This document shows positions 36,508 to 48,814 of a DNA stretch of 64,000 nucleotides, one piece after another. The notes beneath the pieces are model-generated. The model worked only from the letters and a program-made list of their open reading frames with translations. It did no database searches and was not told the origin of the DNA. A program made the translations under genes and the position numbers. The stretch's first letter is position 1. Each line of letters opens with the position of its first letter. Source of the DNA: Grifola frondosa (Eukaryota > Basidiomycota > Agaricomycetes > Polyporales > Grifolaceae); NCBI GenBank assembly GCA_001683735.1, contig LUGG01000003.1:558001-622000 (forward strand). The letters are read 5' to 3'.

Positions 36508-38170
36508 AGCTTTTTAATTATAATTTTGTTTGCTTGCCCTCAAATTTCAATATTGCCTAGTACGGGATATTTTTCGACTCTGAAATATGCGAGATTAACG
36601 GCGTTGCCGCAGCTCATTGGGGCAACACTCATAAGTCCGTCATACTAGGTCAAGGTCTCGTTAACATGTAAGTAATATTAATTTAGCGGTGTTCTATAAC
36701 GCCCCGGATCGTGGTGGAGTCGCTTACTGTCGTACCGCTTTCTAGTGGCAGACGTCTCACCAAATTGCTCGACAGCTCGTCGTGGTTGGTGATACAAGAG
36801 GGCCAGGTGATACATGCACTTCTGCAAACGAGGTCTGACCGGTCCCTCATAGCCCAGTCGCACCGCGCTGTCTTCCCTGTGCAGCGTGGGTATCGCTCGG
36901 GAATATTTCGAGAACGGCACATTGCCCCGAGGACACTATATGCCAGGTGGACGCATCGCCTTTTCCTGGACCGGTCGAGTTCGGAAACTAAACGAAAGAG
37001 GAAGCTCGCAACATACGAGTAGTGTTAGCGCGTCATCGACAATTTTCCCGGCGACTTCTTCGGTGTGAGGATATTGGATCCGATGAAGCTTCGTCGGTCC
37101 CAGTATCTACAGGAGGGTGCAGTACTGACTAATTACGATATTCTGATTGTATGTCGCTCTTGTCGGGTTGTTTCCATTGGCACTCGAAGTAGCCGCAGCG
37201 CCGCTGCCCAGCTTTAAACTCGAGCCGAGGCTGAGGCTGTTTATTGCATCGCAGACGTTGTCGTCTACAACCTGGGGTTTACAACTCTTGGACAACATAG
37301 AACATGAATCTACTTACTAGGAGCAAGCAAATCATCGTTGACGTCTAACTTGTCTCCACGTGCGCCGGTTTCCTATACTAGAGTGGTGAACATCGGAAGA
37401 TAGCATAAAATAATCTCAGCACTGACGATTTCTGCAGAGCTTGGTAGCATCCAACGATGTGAGGCGTCGTCAACCCAGAAGCGTACTATGCCATGAGCCG
37501 TCACCGATGCAATCAGCGGTACAGTAGTGAATGACGAGACAAACATATCTGAATGGGACGAGAGGTAGTAGCTGCGCAGGGCCTCTTTATATCCAAAATC
37601 CTGTGGAATAAAGGACTGCCCGGTCTCAAAATATGTCGTGGATTAGTGTTAGCAAACGCTGGAAGCTGTGACCAACACACAAATTCACGGTGAACCTGCA
37701 ATCCGCAAAAGCACAAAGAATATCGGGATTCTTGTATGCGTCTAATCCTGATGTCCGACTCCACACCGATTAGCGAGATTGACAAATTGATATCCGCCTA
37801 CTGCATCTGTATCTCGTCTTGGCACTAGTGTCGAACGCTGCCACTTGCACAGTACAGCCTGTGCGAGGTTCTTTGCGCAACACTGAAAATTCATGAGCCA
37901 TGAGCACTCTGGAAATAATTATGTGCAGAAGCCGGGGACTCTCCTCGGTCCTGAGACACAGTCGCAGCAGTAAGTATTATGGAATAAGCCATGGTCTGAC
38001 ATGGGCGCTTGCATGCTTAAAGCAGCGATCTCAAATTGATTATATAATATGACAGTAGTTTGTAACTCCGCTTCGCTACACCACACCGTCTTCCTTTCAA
38101 CAACTTGTTGACCGCCAGTGACGAGTCCTCTACATTTGCCCGCATTCTCTGTAAATCATTTCTAGCTGCA
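36508..38170. other. Intergenic, no assigned gene
   Basis: A minus-strand stretch near 37430-37600 reads DFGYKEALRSYYLSSHSDMF and GIVRFWVDDASHRWMLPSS without a stop, possibly an exon of an unrecognised gene; no partner exons were found. The final part has C/T tracts upstream of RTF1. Confidence 0.3.
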
Positions 38171-40302
38171 ATGTCTGACTCTGAAGGCGACATTTCTGAT
38201 GAACTTCTCGAACTCGCTGGAGCTACGGAGAAGAAGAGAAAGAAGCGACAGGCGAAGTCTCCTTCGTCGAAACGGCGGAAGCAAGAGTGAGCTCGCGGTT
38301 GTTTTAGTTATTTTCAGAGTCAATTTACCTCTGCGCAGTATCACACATGATTCAGACTCTGATGAGGATCAGCCGGAAAGCGAAGAGGAGGACGGCGAGG
38401 CAAATCCGTATCCTCTAGAGGGCAAATATATCGACGACGCAGATAGGCTTCGGTGAGCTCAGATTGTATCGCATCCCGCCATCGCTGCTCAATACCATTG
38501 TAGTCTTCTGGAGATGTCAGAAGTGGATCGCGAAGCCATTCTCGCACAAAGGCTGGAGGAGATGCAACGATTTACTGACAAACGGCAGCTTGATCACCTC
38601 TTAAAGTTGCAGAATGGTCGGAATGGAGAAGATAGCGTTTCAAAGGCCGCGAAACGTGTGTCGCATTCTCTATTCAATCACTAACTAATTTGACCCTGCG
38701 TGTACAGGCCAGCATGCAGTTCGTGGTGCCACGAAGGAGAAGAGTCGTAAATTGGATGAACTTAAGGCCAGGCGGAAAGCCAAGGACGAGAAGAAGCGTG
38801 TACGATTATCAGCGCTTCACAGTTATACGCTAGTTCTAACTGAAGCAGACAAGAACGAACTCGCCGAAGCGCGAGCGTTCCTCGTCCCCCATGGACATGG
38901 AAACATCTGATGACGAGGAAGAAGATGGACAGATTACCAAGTATGATGAGCAGGAAGAGCGGGACCGAAGAATCTACAACAAGGTCAACCCCGACGAAGA
39001 GGCTGTCACCATCGATGATCTCAGCAAGTGCAGGTTAACTCGCGACATGCTTGCAAAGCATTGTATGGCCCCTTGGTTTGAGGATTACGTCAAAGGTCTG
39101 TGGCAGTTATGTACTTATCTCGTTGTCGTTTCTTAAGTTGTACAGGTGCATGGGTCAGATACCTCATTGGCCAAGAGACGAGCGGAGAATCCGTCTATAG
39201 ATTATGCGAGATTCACGGTAAGTGTGTTGTCGATGCCTGCCTCATAGCTGCTGATATATTACACAAGACATTACTGCTAATCCCGCCAAGCCATACAAGC
39301 TCAATGATCAGACGGTCAATCAAGAGATTGAGCTGAAACACGGAGAATCAATGCGGAAGTTTGCGATGGACAAAGTGTCAAATGCACCTTTTCAATCGGT
39401 CAGTGCGAATCATTACCCTCTTTATTTCTCTGACTAGACGTCGCACAGCCGAGAGTTTGAGCGTCTCGCAAAGGTGCTTGAGAGTGAGAAATTAAAGCTC
39501 CCTACTAAGAGACAGCTGGAGAAGAAGAGCGCTCAATTAATCAAGCTCGCGAACCAACCAGTGACAGAGGTTTGACTCTCCAGTGATATCCGCTGACAGG
39601 GCGCAGCCTGAGTCCCTTTTTTGCAGAGTGATATTGCGGCTATGCTGGCTCGCAAGAGCATGCTACACTCAAATAAGCACTCGGTGGCATGGGCCACAAT
39701 GGAGAAGTCGCGGCTTACACAAGCGCGCACATTGGCCTATCGCCGACAAGATTATGCGGAGGTCGAGCAGATCGATGCGCAGCTCGCAGAATTGGCTGCC
39801 AATGCGCCATCCCGCGAAGCGAGCCGCGAGCTCAGCACAACAGATATGCTCGCAAAGGTGAATGAACGCAACCGCAGAGCAAATATGGAGGCGGTACGAA
39901 AGGCAGAGATGCTTGAGGCTGAACGGAAACGTCGGGAACGGAAGCTTCTTGCCTCCGGGGCACCGCTACCCCCAATACGCCCGTCATGTCCGGCCGACTC
40001 AAGGCAAAGTTGCTAAACTCCAGGTTGGTGTCCATTACTTTTCTTGTCCGAGTCCCAGCTTGTCGTCAGTGTGAACAAACTGTTGACCGCCGATTTGCTA
40101 TTTTGTGCTGCGCTCTCCCCGACATATATGCAGACCAGGCACCCCCGGCACACCTTTACCAACGGATGGAGGGGTGACTCCCCGCTCTGTATCCCCTCTC
40201 CCACCCTCTGCGCTCTCTCCTCAAGCTCAGTCCACAAATACCAAGAAGAACTTCGAGGCCTCGCTGATGCAGTCTGTGGAGATCGATCTTGGGGATTTCT
40301 AA
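38171..40302 (+). CDS. RTF1: RTF1, Paf1 complex subunit (Plus3 domain)
   Basis: Subunit of the Paf1 elongation complex that promotes H2B ubiquitination and H3K4 methylation. Seen: the acidic N-terminus SDSEGDISDELLELAG, DSDEDQPESEEEDGE, the conserved PYPLEGKYIDDADR and LLEMSEVDREAILAQRLEEM block (histone-modification-domain region), then the Plus3 domain: DLSKCRLTRDMLAKHCMAPW, AWVRYLIGQE, YRLCEIH, KPYKLNDQTVNQEIELKHG, FAMDKVSN. After it comes EFERLAKVLE, RLTQARTLAYRRQDYAEVEQ and a charged coiled coil. The C-terminal exon ends SLMQSVEIDLGDF. About ten exons. One base appears missing in the C-run near 39971, because the conserved MSGRLKAKLLNS segment lies one frame over from the coiled coil. 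Confidence 0.93.
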
Positions 40303-41120
40303 CATTTGTTTCGGTCCCGTTTAGATTCTGTTACTGGATCAGTTGGCTAGCTATCACCATGTACTTAATACACTCCACGCAATATTGTGTTTGATCTACA
40401 GAAGTCCACATGCGTTGCGCTGGAATTTGGCACATAGGCCATCGGCACGTCATCCAAGTATGCTATGCAAAGTAGATCCTCGTCGCTCGAGTGAGTGCAA
40501 GGATTCTGTTTGACGTTGCAGGGAGGAGAGAGTATTCTTGATAGGATGGACCGATAAATATTAGACCCACGGCTCACCAAGAAGAACATACCTTTTGTGA
40601 TGCTAGTGATTTCGAATGTAAGCTTGTATTCAACCTAAACAATCATTATACACTATCAATAAAGAAGCCTCCAACGAATTACGGTACTGTGCTTACAGAA
40701 TGGCTGAAGACTGAGTAATGGAATTGCATGCAATATTAGTACGCCTTTGAGATCGATCGACGGATGTTCCAGAGATGGATTTTCAGGGAATGAGATAGAC
40801 TTCCCATGCCGCAGTGACGGAATTTTTATTACTCAAGATGCAGTGAATGTGCTGAAGCACTCCCGGCAGCACAGGGATAAGACTTTCAAGCCGGACAGCG
40901 ACTTTCAGTGCAATCGATACAGAAAACTGATAGTCGCGGTTCTTCCGTCTCTCGTATAAGCTTTGAATACACACCGCGGTGCCCCGCTGATGACATGCTC
41001 CGCGATTTATGGAGGCATGAACCAATGTACAGGAGATGACGACGCCCTCTTCTGAACATACAAACGCATGCCTTCACCCATGAAACCATCAGTTCTGTCA
41101 GCCTTTGATGGAAGAAATGG
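40303..41120. other. Intergenic between convergent genes, contains HET remnant
   Basis: Between the RTF1 end and the F-box gene end. Apart from the HET-like fragment listed separately, no feature recognised. Confidence 0.4.
40395..40495 (-). pseudogene. HET-domain remnant
   Basis: A short minus-strand stretch reads LCIAYLDDVPMAYVPNSSAT. The motif CxAYLDDVP is a hallmark of basidiomycete HET domains and occurs as CYAYLDDVPG in the intact gene at 48815-50428. The rest of the domain is not recognisable around it, so this looks like a leftover of a degraded copy. The match is short. Confidence 0.45.
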
Positions 41121-42664
41121 TCAGCTCAATATGGAGACGGCAGAGCGATAACTCTGGATACGCACCGCCCAAACTCGACCGTCAGCGATGACTTTCTCAA
41201 GACTTTGCACGTGCTCCATGATTGTTCGAACATCCAGTTTGGAAATCGGCGCACGCTGCGCGTGGCTGTGGTGTATGTCACCGACATCAGTGAGGGTGTG
41301 GAGACTTCTCGAGCGGGCGAGAGCTTGTGAGAAACCATGCTAGAAAATGATCGGTCAGCGACTGTGGAGGTTGACTGCGTCAAGCATACAATTTCTTTCG
41401 TAGGCACGCTAACGGCAAATCGTTGGAGGCTCGTGCACCGCGAGCATATCAAGCGTATGCCTTCCAAACTGAGGCCGCAATTCAGCAAAGCAAGGTGTGT
41501 CAGAGTCGCATGGTGAACATCGAGCACATCTTTGATGAACGCGTCCCCGAGTAGCAGTTTGTCAGACAGCCTGAGTGTAAGTGATTTGAGGGAACATGAC
41601 CACGAGCGGGTGAGGGCGATGATCGACGTCCAGAGTGAAGGCGTGGCGCTAGGAGTGAGTGTGCAATGTGTATCGACGGTCAAATGGCGAAGATAGTGGA
41701 GCGCCGATATTGACGTTGGCAGCACACGGGGGGACTCCTAAAATTCAAGGTAAACGCGATGTTAGGAAATACGAAAGATAAATCTGACCCAGCTGGTGAA
41801 AGACAGACTCTCCAAAAAGGGTGTATGAGAAATCAGCCGGAGAATAGCGGTATGATCTACTTTGGAGCATTCGATAACGTGTAGACTCGTTAACTGTGGC
41901 AACTCCGACAGTGCTGAGCCAAGAACAAGTTCATTCAGTTCATGCATTGACTGTGATATTTCTGGTCAGTATGCTATCTTAAACGTGGGGTTCGAATTCG
42001 CACATAGAGCGTCAAGGACGTCAAACTCGGCTTAAGTACTGTAGCCCACTTTGGCAACATATCGACCACATTCCATGTGCCAGAATCTAATGTTAGATTC
42101 TGTAATCCGGGAATTTTGATTAACTGTTCGGCCTGCTCCGTGGTCAAGCTGGCATTGACGCGTAACTGTTGGAGGGATTTTCTCCCTTGTAACGCCAGTA
42201 AGAAAGACGGGAGGACATTGGGTGTACACGTGAATGATGACAGGTTGTTGCATATTTCAATAGTGCGCGTGCAATCATTCATAAACTTGGGATAAAGAGA
42301 ATTTTTTATGCTGGGAACGGCGCGTATATCTGAGTGGCATTAGATGCGGGAGCTTGGTAATTGACACACGGACGAACCAATATGTCTGACATGTACAGAC
42401 AGGCTTGGGTGCGCAAGAACCGAAGCGAACGGTGACAACGCTCCCTAGAGGATGTCATGATAAAGCAGATGGTCACTTAAGAATCGCTTACTGCTGGATA
42501 TCGTTTAGTCTGACCGAGTTAAAGTATAGAGTGCGATACAGTCGAGGTATCACGCCAGCAAGAAAATATCGGCTAACGAGTGACACAGAGACCAAATCAT
42601 TGCCATTTAGATATGCGAATATGAGTTCCAGACAATCCAAGTTCAAGTTATCGGCCGATATCAT
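41121..42664 (-). CDS. F-box / leucine-rich repeat protein
   Basis: Probable SCF ubiquitin-ligase substrate adaptor of the large fungal F-box family. Exon 1 starts MISADNLNLDCLELIFAYLN and GNDLVSVSLVSRYFLAGVIP, an F-box (residues ~6-45). A short exon (SPFASVLAHPSLSVHVRHI) follows, then leucine-rich segments: LQQLRVNASLTTEQAEQLIK, IPGLQNLTLDSG, LNELVLGSALSELPQLTSLH, LRLISHTPFLESLSF, ISALHYLRHLTVDTHC, SLKSLTLRLSDKLLLGDAF and LTHLALLNCGLSLEGIRLIC. The C-terminus (VRTIMEHVQSLEKVIADGRVW) ends at TGA 41121-41123. Introns of 50-60 nt between exons. The substrate is unknown. Basidiomycetes carry many such paralogues that diversify quickly. Confidence 0.82.
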
Positions 42665-42865
42665 GGTCGGGGCGTAGAGCAAGCCTTTAGGCGCCCAGAA
42701 AACAGTGCGCGGACTTAATTTCCAGCGGAATACGAAACTCACGCCGTTGTTCGGGCGGAGATTGTTTCCCCGGAGCACGTGAACGACGGAATATCGCAGG
42801 CGACCAGTGAACACTGAAGCTGAAGGCTGCTATAATCTCTCGCAGCTGTCTCGTCACCGTCGACG

Positions 42866-45800
42866 ATGGCGGGCTCAACAGTCTCTCTCGAATCACTCAG
42901 TTCTCCCTCGCCTTCCCCTCCACCGCCCGAGGAGCATCACTCTACGTCCAACCACAGCGGGGCGGCAGGCCTCGACAGCGGCTCTGAACTATCCGAGCTC
43001 ACAGAGGAAGAACAGGAAAACGACTCGCGCGACGAGGACAGTTCTCGCCGATCCTCGACACGTGCAAGGAAGCGGCAGCGCGGTGGGATTGTTCCTGCAC
43101 CGATGTGGGACTGGGCATACAAACAGAAGAAGGCCGACAAGAGCGACAAGGTCGACTGGAGGACCAGGCTAATCAAAGAGGAGGAGGAGGAAGAACAGTC
43201 TGGACCTGCGAAGGCAATGGAGGAAGAGGAGGATGAAGACCAGGATCAGCGGTCGAGTGCTGCCATTGACGATCCGCCCCAGAAGGCACCTGTGCTCAGC
43301 GACATTGAGGACGACCCCCCAGATGACGTCGACGACGGCCACGAGTCCGAAGACGATGTCTCTCCCGCACCAGCACAGAAGAAGGATGCGGATGAACATG
43401 ATTCTGTTGATGAAGACGAGGACATGGACGAGGGCGAGCCGGACGCCACACCGATCGTGCAGGGGTCTCCGAAGAACAGGGCGTCTCCCGACCTCACTGA
43501 CGAGGAGAATGGCGAGGAAGAGGACGACGTGGAGGAAGACGATGGACCCAACAGCGCAGTTTCTCGACCAGACGAAGCGGAGTCCGAAGATGACGATGAC
43601 GACGCGGAGGTGGGTCTCGAGGACAGATTAGAAGCCCAGCGTGCGGATGAGCCTCCAACAGAGCTGCAGGATGCAGCTGTCGACGACGCGTTCGATGCGG
43701 CGGACGGTGAAGAGAATGGCAACGGAAGCATGGAAGTTGACACTGGACCGCCTTCAGCATTGCTTTCTCCCGTCGCTGCGGCAGCAGCATCGAAGTCGAT
43801 CATGGCTGGTTCGGGCGTGATCCAGCCTCCTTCGACACCGTCATCCGCGTCGGCGTCACGCGCATCGTCAAGGTCGCCGTCGCCCGAGCGCGAAGCCGAA
43901 CCGGAAGTGCTGTCGGATCGCGAACCAGAGCCAGAGCCAGAGCCCGAGCGCAAACGGTCAGGTGCGCGCACGTCTAGAGCGAGGAAGGGGAAAGCTCGGA
44001 CGCGCACGTCGAGGAAATCGAGGGCGGCCGCGGCCGCGGACCAGGGCGCAGATGTGGACGCCGATACCGAGCAAGCTGGGGCAGTGGATGGGGACGAGGG
44101 CGAAGGCGCAGACATGGATGATCTCGACGTGGGCACGCCTGAGATGGAGATCGACGCGGACATGCAGCCAGCACACCGTGCGGAGGCTCTAGACGTGTTG
44201 GCGGCGATCGAACTCAAGTTCGCATTGCTCAGAGAACGTTTGTACATCGAGAAGATGGACGTCCTCGCTTGGGAGGAGGCTCTGATCGCGGAAGGTGCGC
44301 GTATTTCATCTCTATACCCGACAACTGCCTCATTTATGCTATCGTCCAGGCATTCATCCAGAACTGCTACATCTACATGCGGAACTATCGAAGAGACGCG
44401 ACAAACGAATTGAGCTTGCCTCTCGGAGGAATGACTACGAAACAGGCAATGTCACGAAGCGACGGAAGCTAGATGAAGAGGGTGTTTGGAGCTGGTGGAA
44501 GGTAGGACGCGTCTCACGTGATGTCATTTAACGGAGTATTGAACGCGCCTCCTTGCAGAACGCGAGGGACGATCTCGTGACAGATATGTTCTCGGAGACA
44601 AACAGGAAGCGCCGAAAGCTGGAACGAGAACGACGGGTCATCGAACGACCACTGCCTAGTGAGTTCCCGAATTCTGGAGTCGTGAGTGAGCGTTTCTTGA
44701 ACATAGTTTCCTTGCAGATCGTCGATTTCCAAGTATTCCGCATGATCTTCCTCCGACCCCAACTCTTCTTGAAATCGTGAAGTCGTACCCTTACGGCGTC
44801 TCAACTCCATCTGTCCATTCCTCTCGTCGCGCTAAGAAAGATCATCCCCCAGTGTCCTCACTAGCATATCCGCAGTTAACTACCCTATCTCCTGGTGACG
44901 TCATGCGCGACCTGGAAATCCTGTATCAGCATCGTCGTGCTGCTGCAGGATTTGATCCGCATCGACCTGGCATGATGAATGCTGTCCTTGGGGCGCAGCC
45001 ACATGGTATGGACCCGTACAATGTAGGAATGGCCGTAATGGATGGACCCGGCATAGCAAATCGTTTTGGACCGCCTCCTCCTTCGTTTCCACACCAGCAG
45101 CCTCACCCACACCCACAAATACAAGGTCCACCAATGATACAAGGTTTCACAAATCCTCCACGGCTTCCGCATCATCACTCAGCGCCGGCAGGGACGCTCC
45201 CCAACTTGGCGCATCCACAGATGCCCATGGACCAGGACATGCTGCAGAACCACCGCCCACCGTCGAGTTCAGCGCAGACGATGCCACACATGCAACAGTT
45301 TGGAGGCCCCGCACCAGGTCCGGGTAATCTCATGAGACGTTCGATATCGCCCGTGCCCCTGCAGATGCATAACAGCGGACCTGGCGTCGGGATGTCCATG
45401 ATGATGGGCGGGCCGCCTGTACCTCCAGGGTTCGCCGGATCGAAAGCGAACGGATGGGGCGGCATGGGACCCACGGGGCCCGGCGCATTTCCTGGCGGAA
45501 TGAAGGAGCCCAAGAGGCTCAATGGTGAGGCAGACCCTCGAGATCGGGAAAAAGAGCGCGAGCGCTTTCAAGATGGGCTACCTCAACGAGAGAGAGTCCA
45601 GCGAGATTTTGAACGTGAGCGTGAATGGGAGCAGCGAGACGCAGACAGAGTGTTCCAGATGCAACACCTGCAACATATGCAGCGACTTAACGCTCATCAG
45701 CACCCGCACCAACATATGCATGTTGCACCGGCCCAAGCTCAACATGTCCATATAGTGCCACACAATCACCAGCACCATCACCACCATGTCCACCATCGTC

Positions 45801-46882
45801 ATCATCCCCCGCAGCCATTCACTGGACCAGGAGGCGTCATTCCGGGGCCGCCCGCCGGAAATCCTGGTATGGGCGGCGGACCAGGTGGTCCAACACTCAG
45901 TCCACACGCGCCCCGAGATTTTGAAGCCCGTCGACCACAGTCTGGTCCTTACCCTGAGGTCATGGAAGCGTCTTCCGCCGCAAAGCAGAATATACCATCT
46001 CCACACATGTCCGCATTTTGGAAGGGAAATGATGAGCAGCCGCCAGCGTCCATGGACCTCGCGCGCGAGCGTGGCAGGCCCCTGGGGCCGCCTTCGGTGG
46101 GCCCGCACGAACGTCTCATGACACCCTTCACGATGGGTCCTTCGCAGGTTATTCAGGGCAGCTTCCCAGGCTCGCCGCGAAATGCACCTGGTCCCTCCAC
46201 TGCGCCTGCGTCAGTCGCTCCTTCGCGACGTGGTTCGTGGAGTGCTCCCGACGACAGCGGCATCGCACGCCCATCCTCTTCTACCTCGTTGGGCCCCGGT
46301 CCATCTACAGCAGCTCTTCGCCACCCCGGTTCGCGGGCAGCCCAGTCTTCAACTGCTCAACAACTACATGGACCGTTCATGTCGCCTCCGCAATCCAATG
46401 GAAGGCCCCTCCCACCACCGGCCAGCCCGTCATCGTCACTTGCTGGGCCTGCTCGCTCCCCCGGACGATCCAACCAATTCATCGCACCTGGAACACAACT
46501 GCCCCCACCACCTTTGCCAATTCCCCGCACTCCGCCAATGCGACCTTCGAGTCCTCCAAAGATGAGGAGTCCCTCTTCGAAGGTCAGTCGACCTCCTCCT
46601 TCACCTGGGCTGGCCAAGGCTCCACCACGGGTCGGTGGTGTGTCTAATATGAGCATGGATCAGCAATTTAATGGTAGTGTTCTAACACCTCCTGCGTCCG
46701 TGGCGCCACCTGTTGCCATCGTCACTGTGGGAACGACGTCCCCGCGTTCCTTACTCCCTGCCTCTTCATCGCCCTCCGCTCTCCCGTCTCGAATCCCCAA
46801 CGGTACGAATTCTGAAAAACCCTCCCCTCACCTGAACAGTGGACCCGTAGTGCCAAAAATTGTTCCTGTGGACGGATCTTGA
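42866..46882 (+). CDS. Sds3-family (Sin3/HDAC complex) protein with very long C-terminal extension
   Basis: Chromatin repressor subunit of the Sds3/Dep1/BRMS1 family. Exon 1 (42866-~44291) encodes a long acidic, disordered region (runs of Glu/Asp), preceded by RKRQRGGIVPAPMWDWAYKQ. The Sds3 domain starts near residue 455: ALDVLAAIELKFALLRERLY, then across introns GIHPELLHLHAELSKRRDK, YETGNVTKRRKLDEEGVWSW and NARDDLVTDMFSETNRKRRK. The last exon adds about 700 residues rich in Pro, Gly, His and Ser, with a His-rich cluster (HNHQHHHHHVHHRHHPPQP near 45760-45815). Family members are usually 300-500 residues; this one is about 1,270. Three introns keep frame, with no break. The opposite strand of exon 1 is open for 333 codons but is a Ser-repeat shadow. 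Confidence 0.87.
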
Positions 46883-47528
46883 TCGTGAATTTATTCTTTT
46901 TTCCTCTCCCCTCCCTCTCCTTACTGGTGGCGTTTCTTTAGTCTCGTTGTGTATTATGTTAACTAATGTATCTGAGATTCCTGCAGTCTAATTGTGATTA
47001 TCTGGTTAGAACTGAATACAACACTCGTACTCGATGGGCTGCTACATATTATGGCATGTGTGACTCACCTGCACGTACGATGTGGTAGTCTGCATGCCCT
47101 TGTGAAGGACCGCCGCTCGTGTCAAAGGCATGTTCCATTTCATGCTCATGCATCGTTATATGGTTTCCTGCAACGATCAATATGTCTATGCTCTGCACTG
47201 CTCTACAGCGCCTTCACGAATCTCCGCATGCTACAAGTATATTAGCCACAGCCGCTGGCAACTTTTCTTTCCAACGAGACGTGTACTGGCCTTTTCCTAT
47301 GAACGCATTACTGACTTTGCGCGTGTGCATCTGAAGATAAGAACATGCATCCCTGCAAGGTGTTCCAATACTGCTCCAGTGGACGTTCCCGGCGGGCGCC
47401 ATGACTCAAAGTTAACGTTCACTGCAGACAACTTGCATGCAGCGGATTCGCACAGCCCCGAGAATACCTCGATGGCTCAAAGGACAACTTGAAGCCCCCA
47501 CGGCTTTCCCAAATCCTGCTTTGAGGTC
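46883..47528. other. Intergenic
   Basis: 3' end of the Sds3 gene (T-rich, 46890-46920) and upstream region of the next gene. Short open frames only. Confidence 0.4.
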
Positions 47529-48333
47529 ATGTATTCATTGACTTTGTTCTCTCTCGTTCCAGTGGCGGCTCGTGCTGTATACTTACCGGAAACAATCCAA
47601 TCGACCTCTGTTGATTGTGGTTCAAAATCGAGCTTGACTGATTTGGATAGCATTGTAAGTGTTCATGTCATCACAGTTTTGCATTGACAAACGGTCTTTC
47701 TGCAGGAGTCCAGTGTCACTAGCGAGAACTCTCATGTATCCATTTCAAATCCATCTGAAGACGGTCTGTTGAGTGGCGCTTTTCTGGTTCTCGGTGAATT
47801 GAATTCTGCACATTTCGGCTTTCCAGCTCTCATCATATTCGGGTGTGGTAGACAAGTACAATTCCGACTGCAGCACCATTGATGCCACCGATGAAGCATT
47901 ATTACCATCCACTTGCCTACCAATATTAGGTCGCAAAGCGTGGGGAAATGGAGACTGCAGCCGTAGGCTAGCCGGTCGCCGTTTGCGAAGCTCCCGCCCG
48001 CCCTCCTCCGCAGCTCACTGGCCATCCTCACCTTCCAAAACAGCTCTCCCTCCTGTTCCCTCTCCCAGTCATTCACAAAATCTTGGTCCTATTGCGATCC
48101 CGCACGGTTCCAGTGGGTCGCAATCGCAAACGTACATTATAATCGAGGACCCCCGCGATGCGCTCCAGAGGGCGCAGTTTGCTGTTATCGGCCTCCTTTG
48201 CGGGGTCATCTTGATTCTAATTGTCGTGATCGTACTATACGCCCAGCACCTGAGGACAATACAGAGGCACGAGAAGGCGGTCAAGCATGCCGAAGAAGGG
48301 GGAGACAGCATAGAGGCTGAGTCTAAGTCGTGA
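47529..48333 (+). CDS. Predicted single-pass membrane protein with signal peptide (unknown function)
   Basis: Exon 1 starts MYSLTLFSLVPVAARA, a signal peptide, then VYLPETIQSTSVDCGSKSSL. Exon 2 follows an intron at ~47656-47705. The downstream part, in a third frame, has a Ser/Pro-rich segment (PPVPSPSHSQNLGPIAIPHG), IIEDPRDALQRAQFA and one strong helix VIGLLCGVILILIVVIVLYA, followed by a charged cytosolic tail ending EEGGDSIEAESKS. This type I arrangement (Ser-rich ectodomain, single helix, short tail) is common in basidiomycetes. The join between exon 2 and the third part (47830-47930) was not resolved; either small introns or a one-base error is involved. No domain recognised. Confidence 0.6.
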
Positions 48334-48814
48334 TGATAGAGACGATGATTCAAGAGCGGACGTGGTGGTGAGATGGTTGCGATATCCGCGCTTGCAAGTT
48401 TCACATTCTAGGACAGTATATGTTTCCGTCGTGAAAGACAAGTACAATAGCATACCACAGGCTTGGAGCTGGAGAGCGTCTTTGAGATTTCAATCTTGTA
48501 GATTGATTGACGAACGACACGGAGTCAGATTCAAACGATTGAACTATCTCGATTCAAACTAAGAACAGCGAGCATTTCTCTGAACACGGGAACGTGGTTC
48601 TGCCAAAGAAATCGACACACCGTTTGGACTGAGCATATTTGACGGAACAAGATCGTCGGGCTGCGAGATATTTTACATAACAAGCAGGATTTTGGAGCAA
48701 GATGCAGATTACTGTCGTGGAAGCTGTTGAGCGAGAGAGCATGGAAGGATGCCTGTATTCAAGGCAGTCAATTAGACAAATAGATATCGGAAACTGACCA
48801 AACGTGACTCCTAC
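48334..48814. other. Intergenic between convergent genes
   Basis: Separates the plus-strand membrane-protein gene from the 3' end of the minus-strand HET gene. Nothing recognised. Confidence 0.4.

Noticed and set aside
43246..44247. 333-codon minus-strand open frame rich in Ser
   Set aside because: Antisense shadow of the Glu/Asp-rich exon of the Sds3 gene: acidic codons read in reverse give Ser/Ala runs. No splice or domain support.
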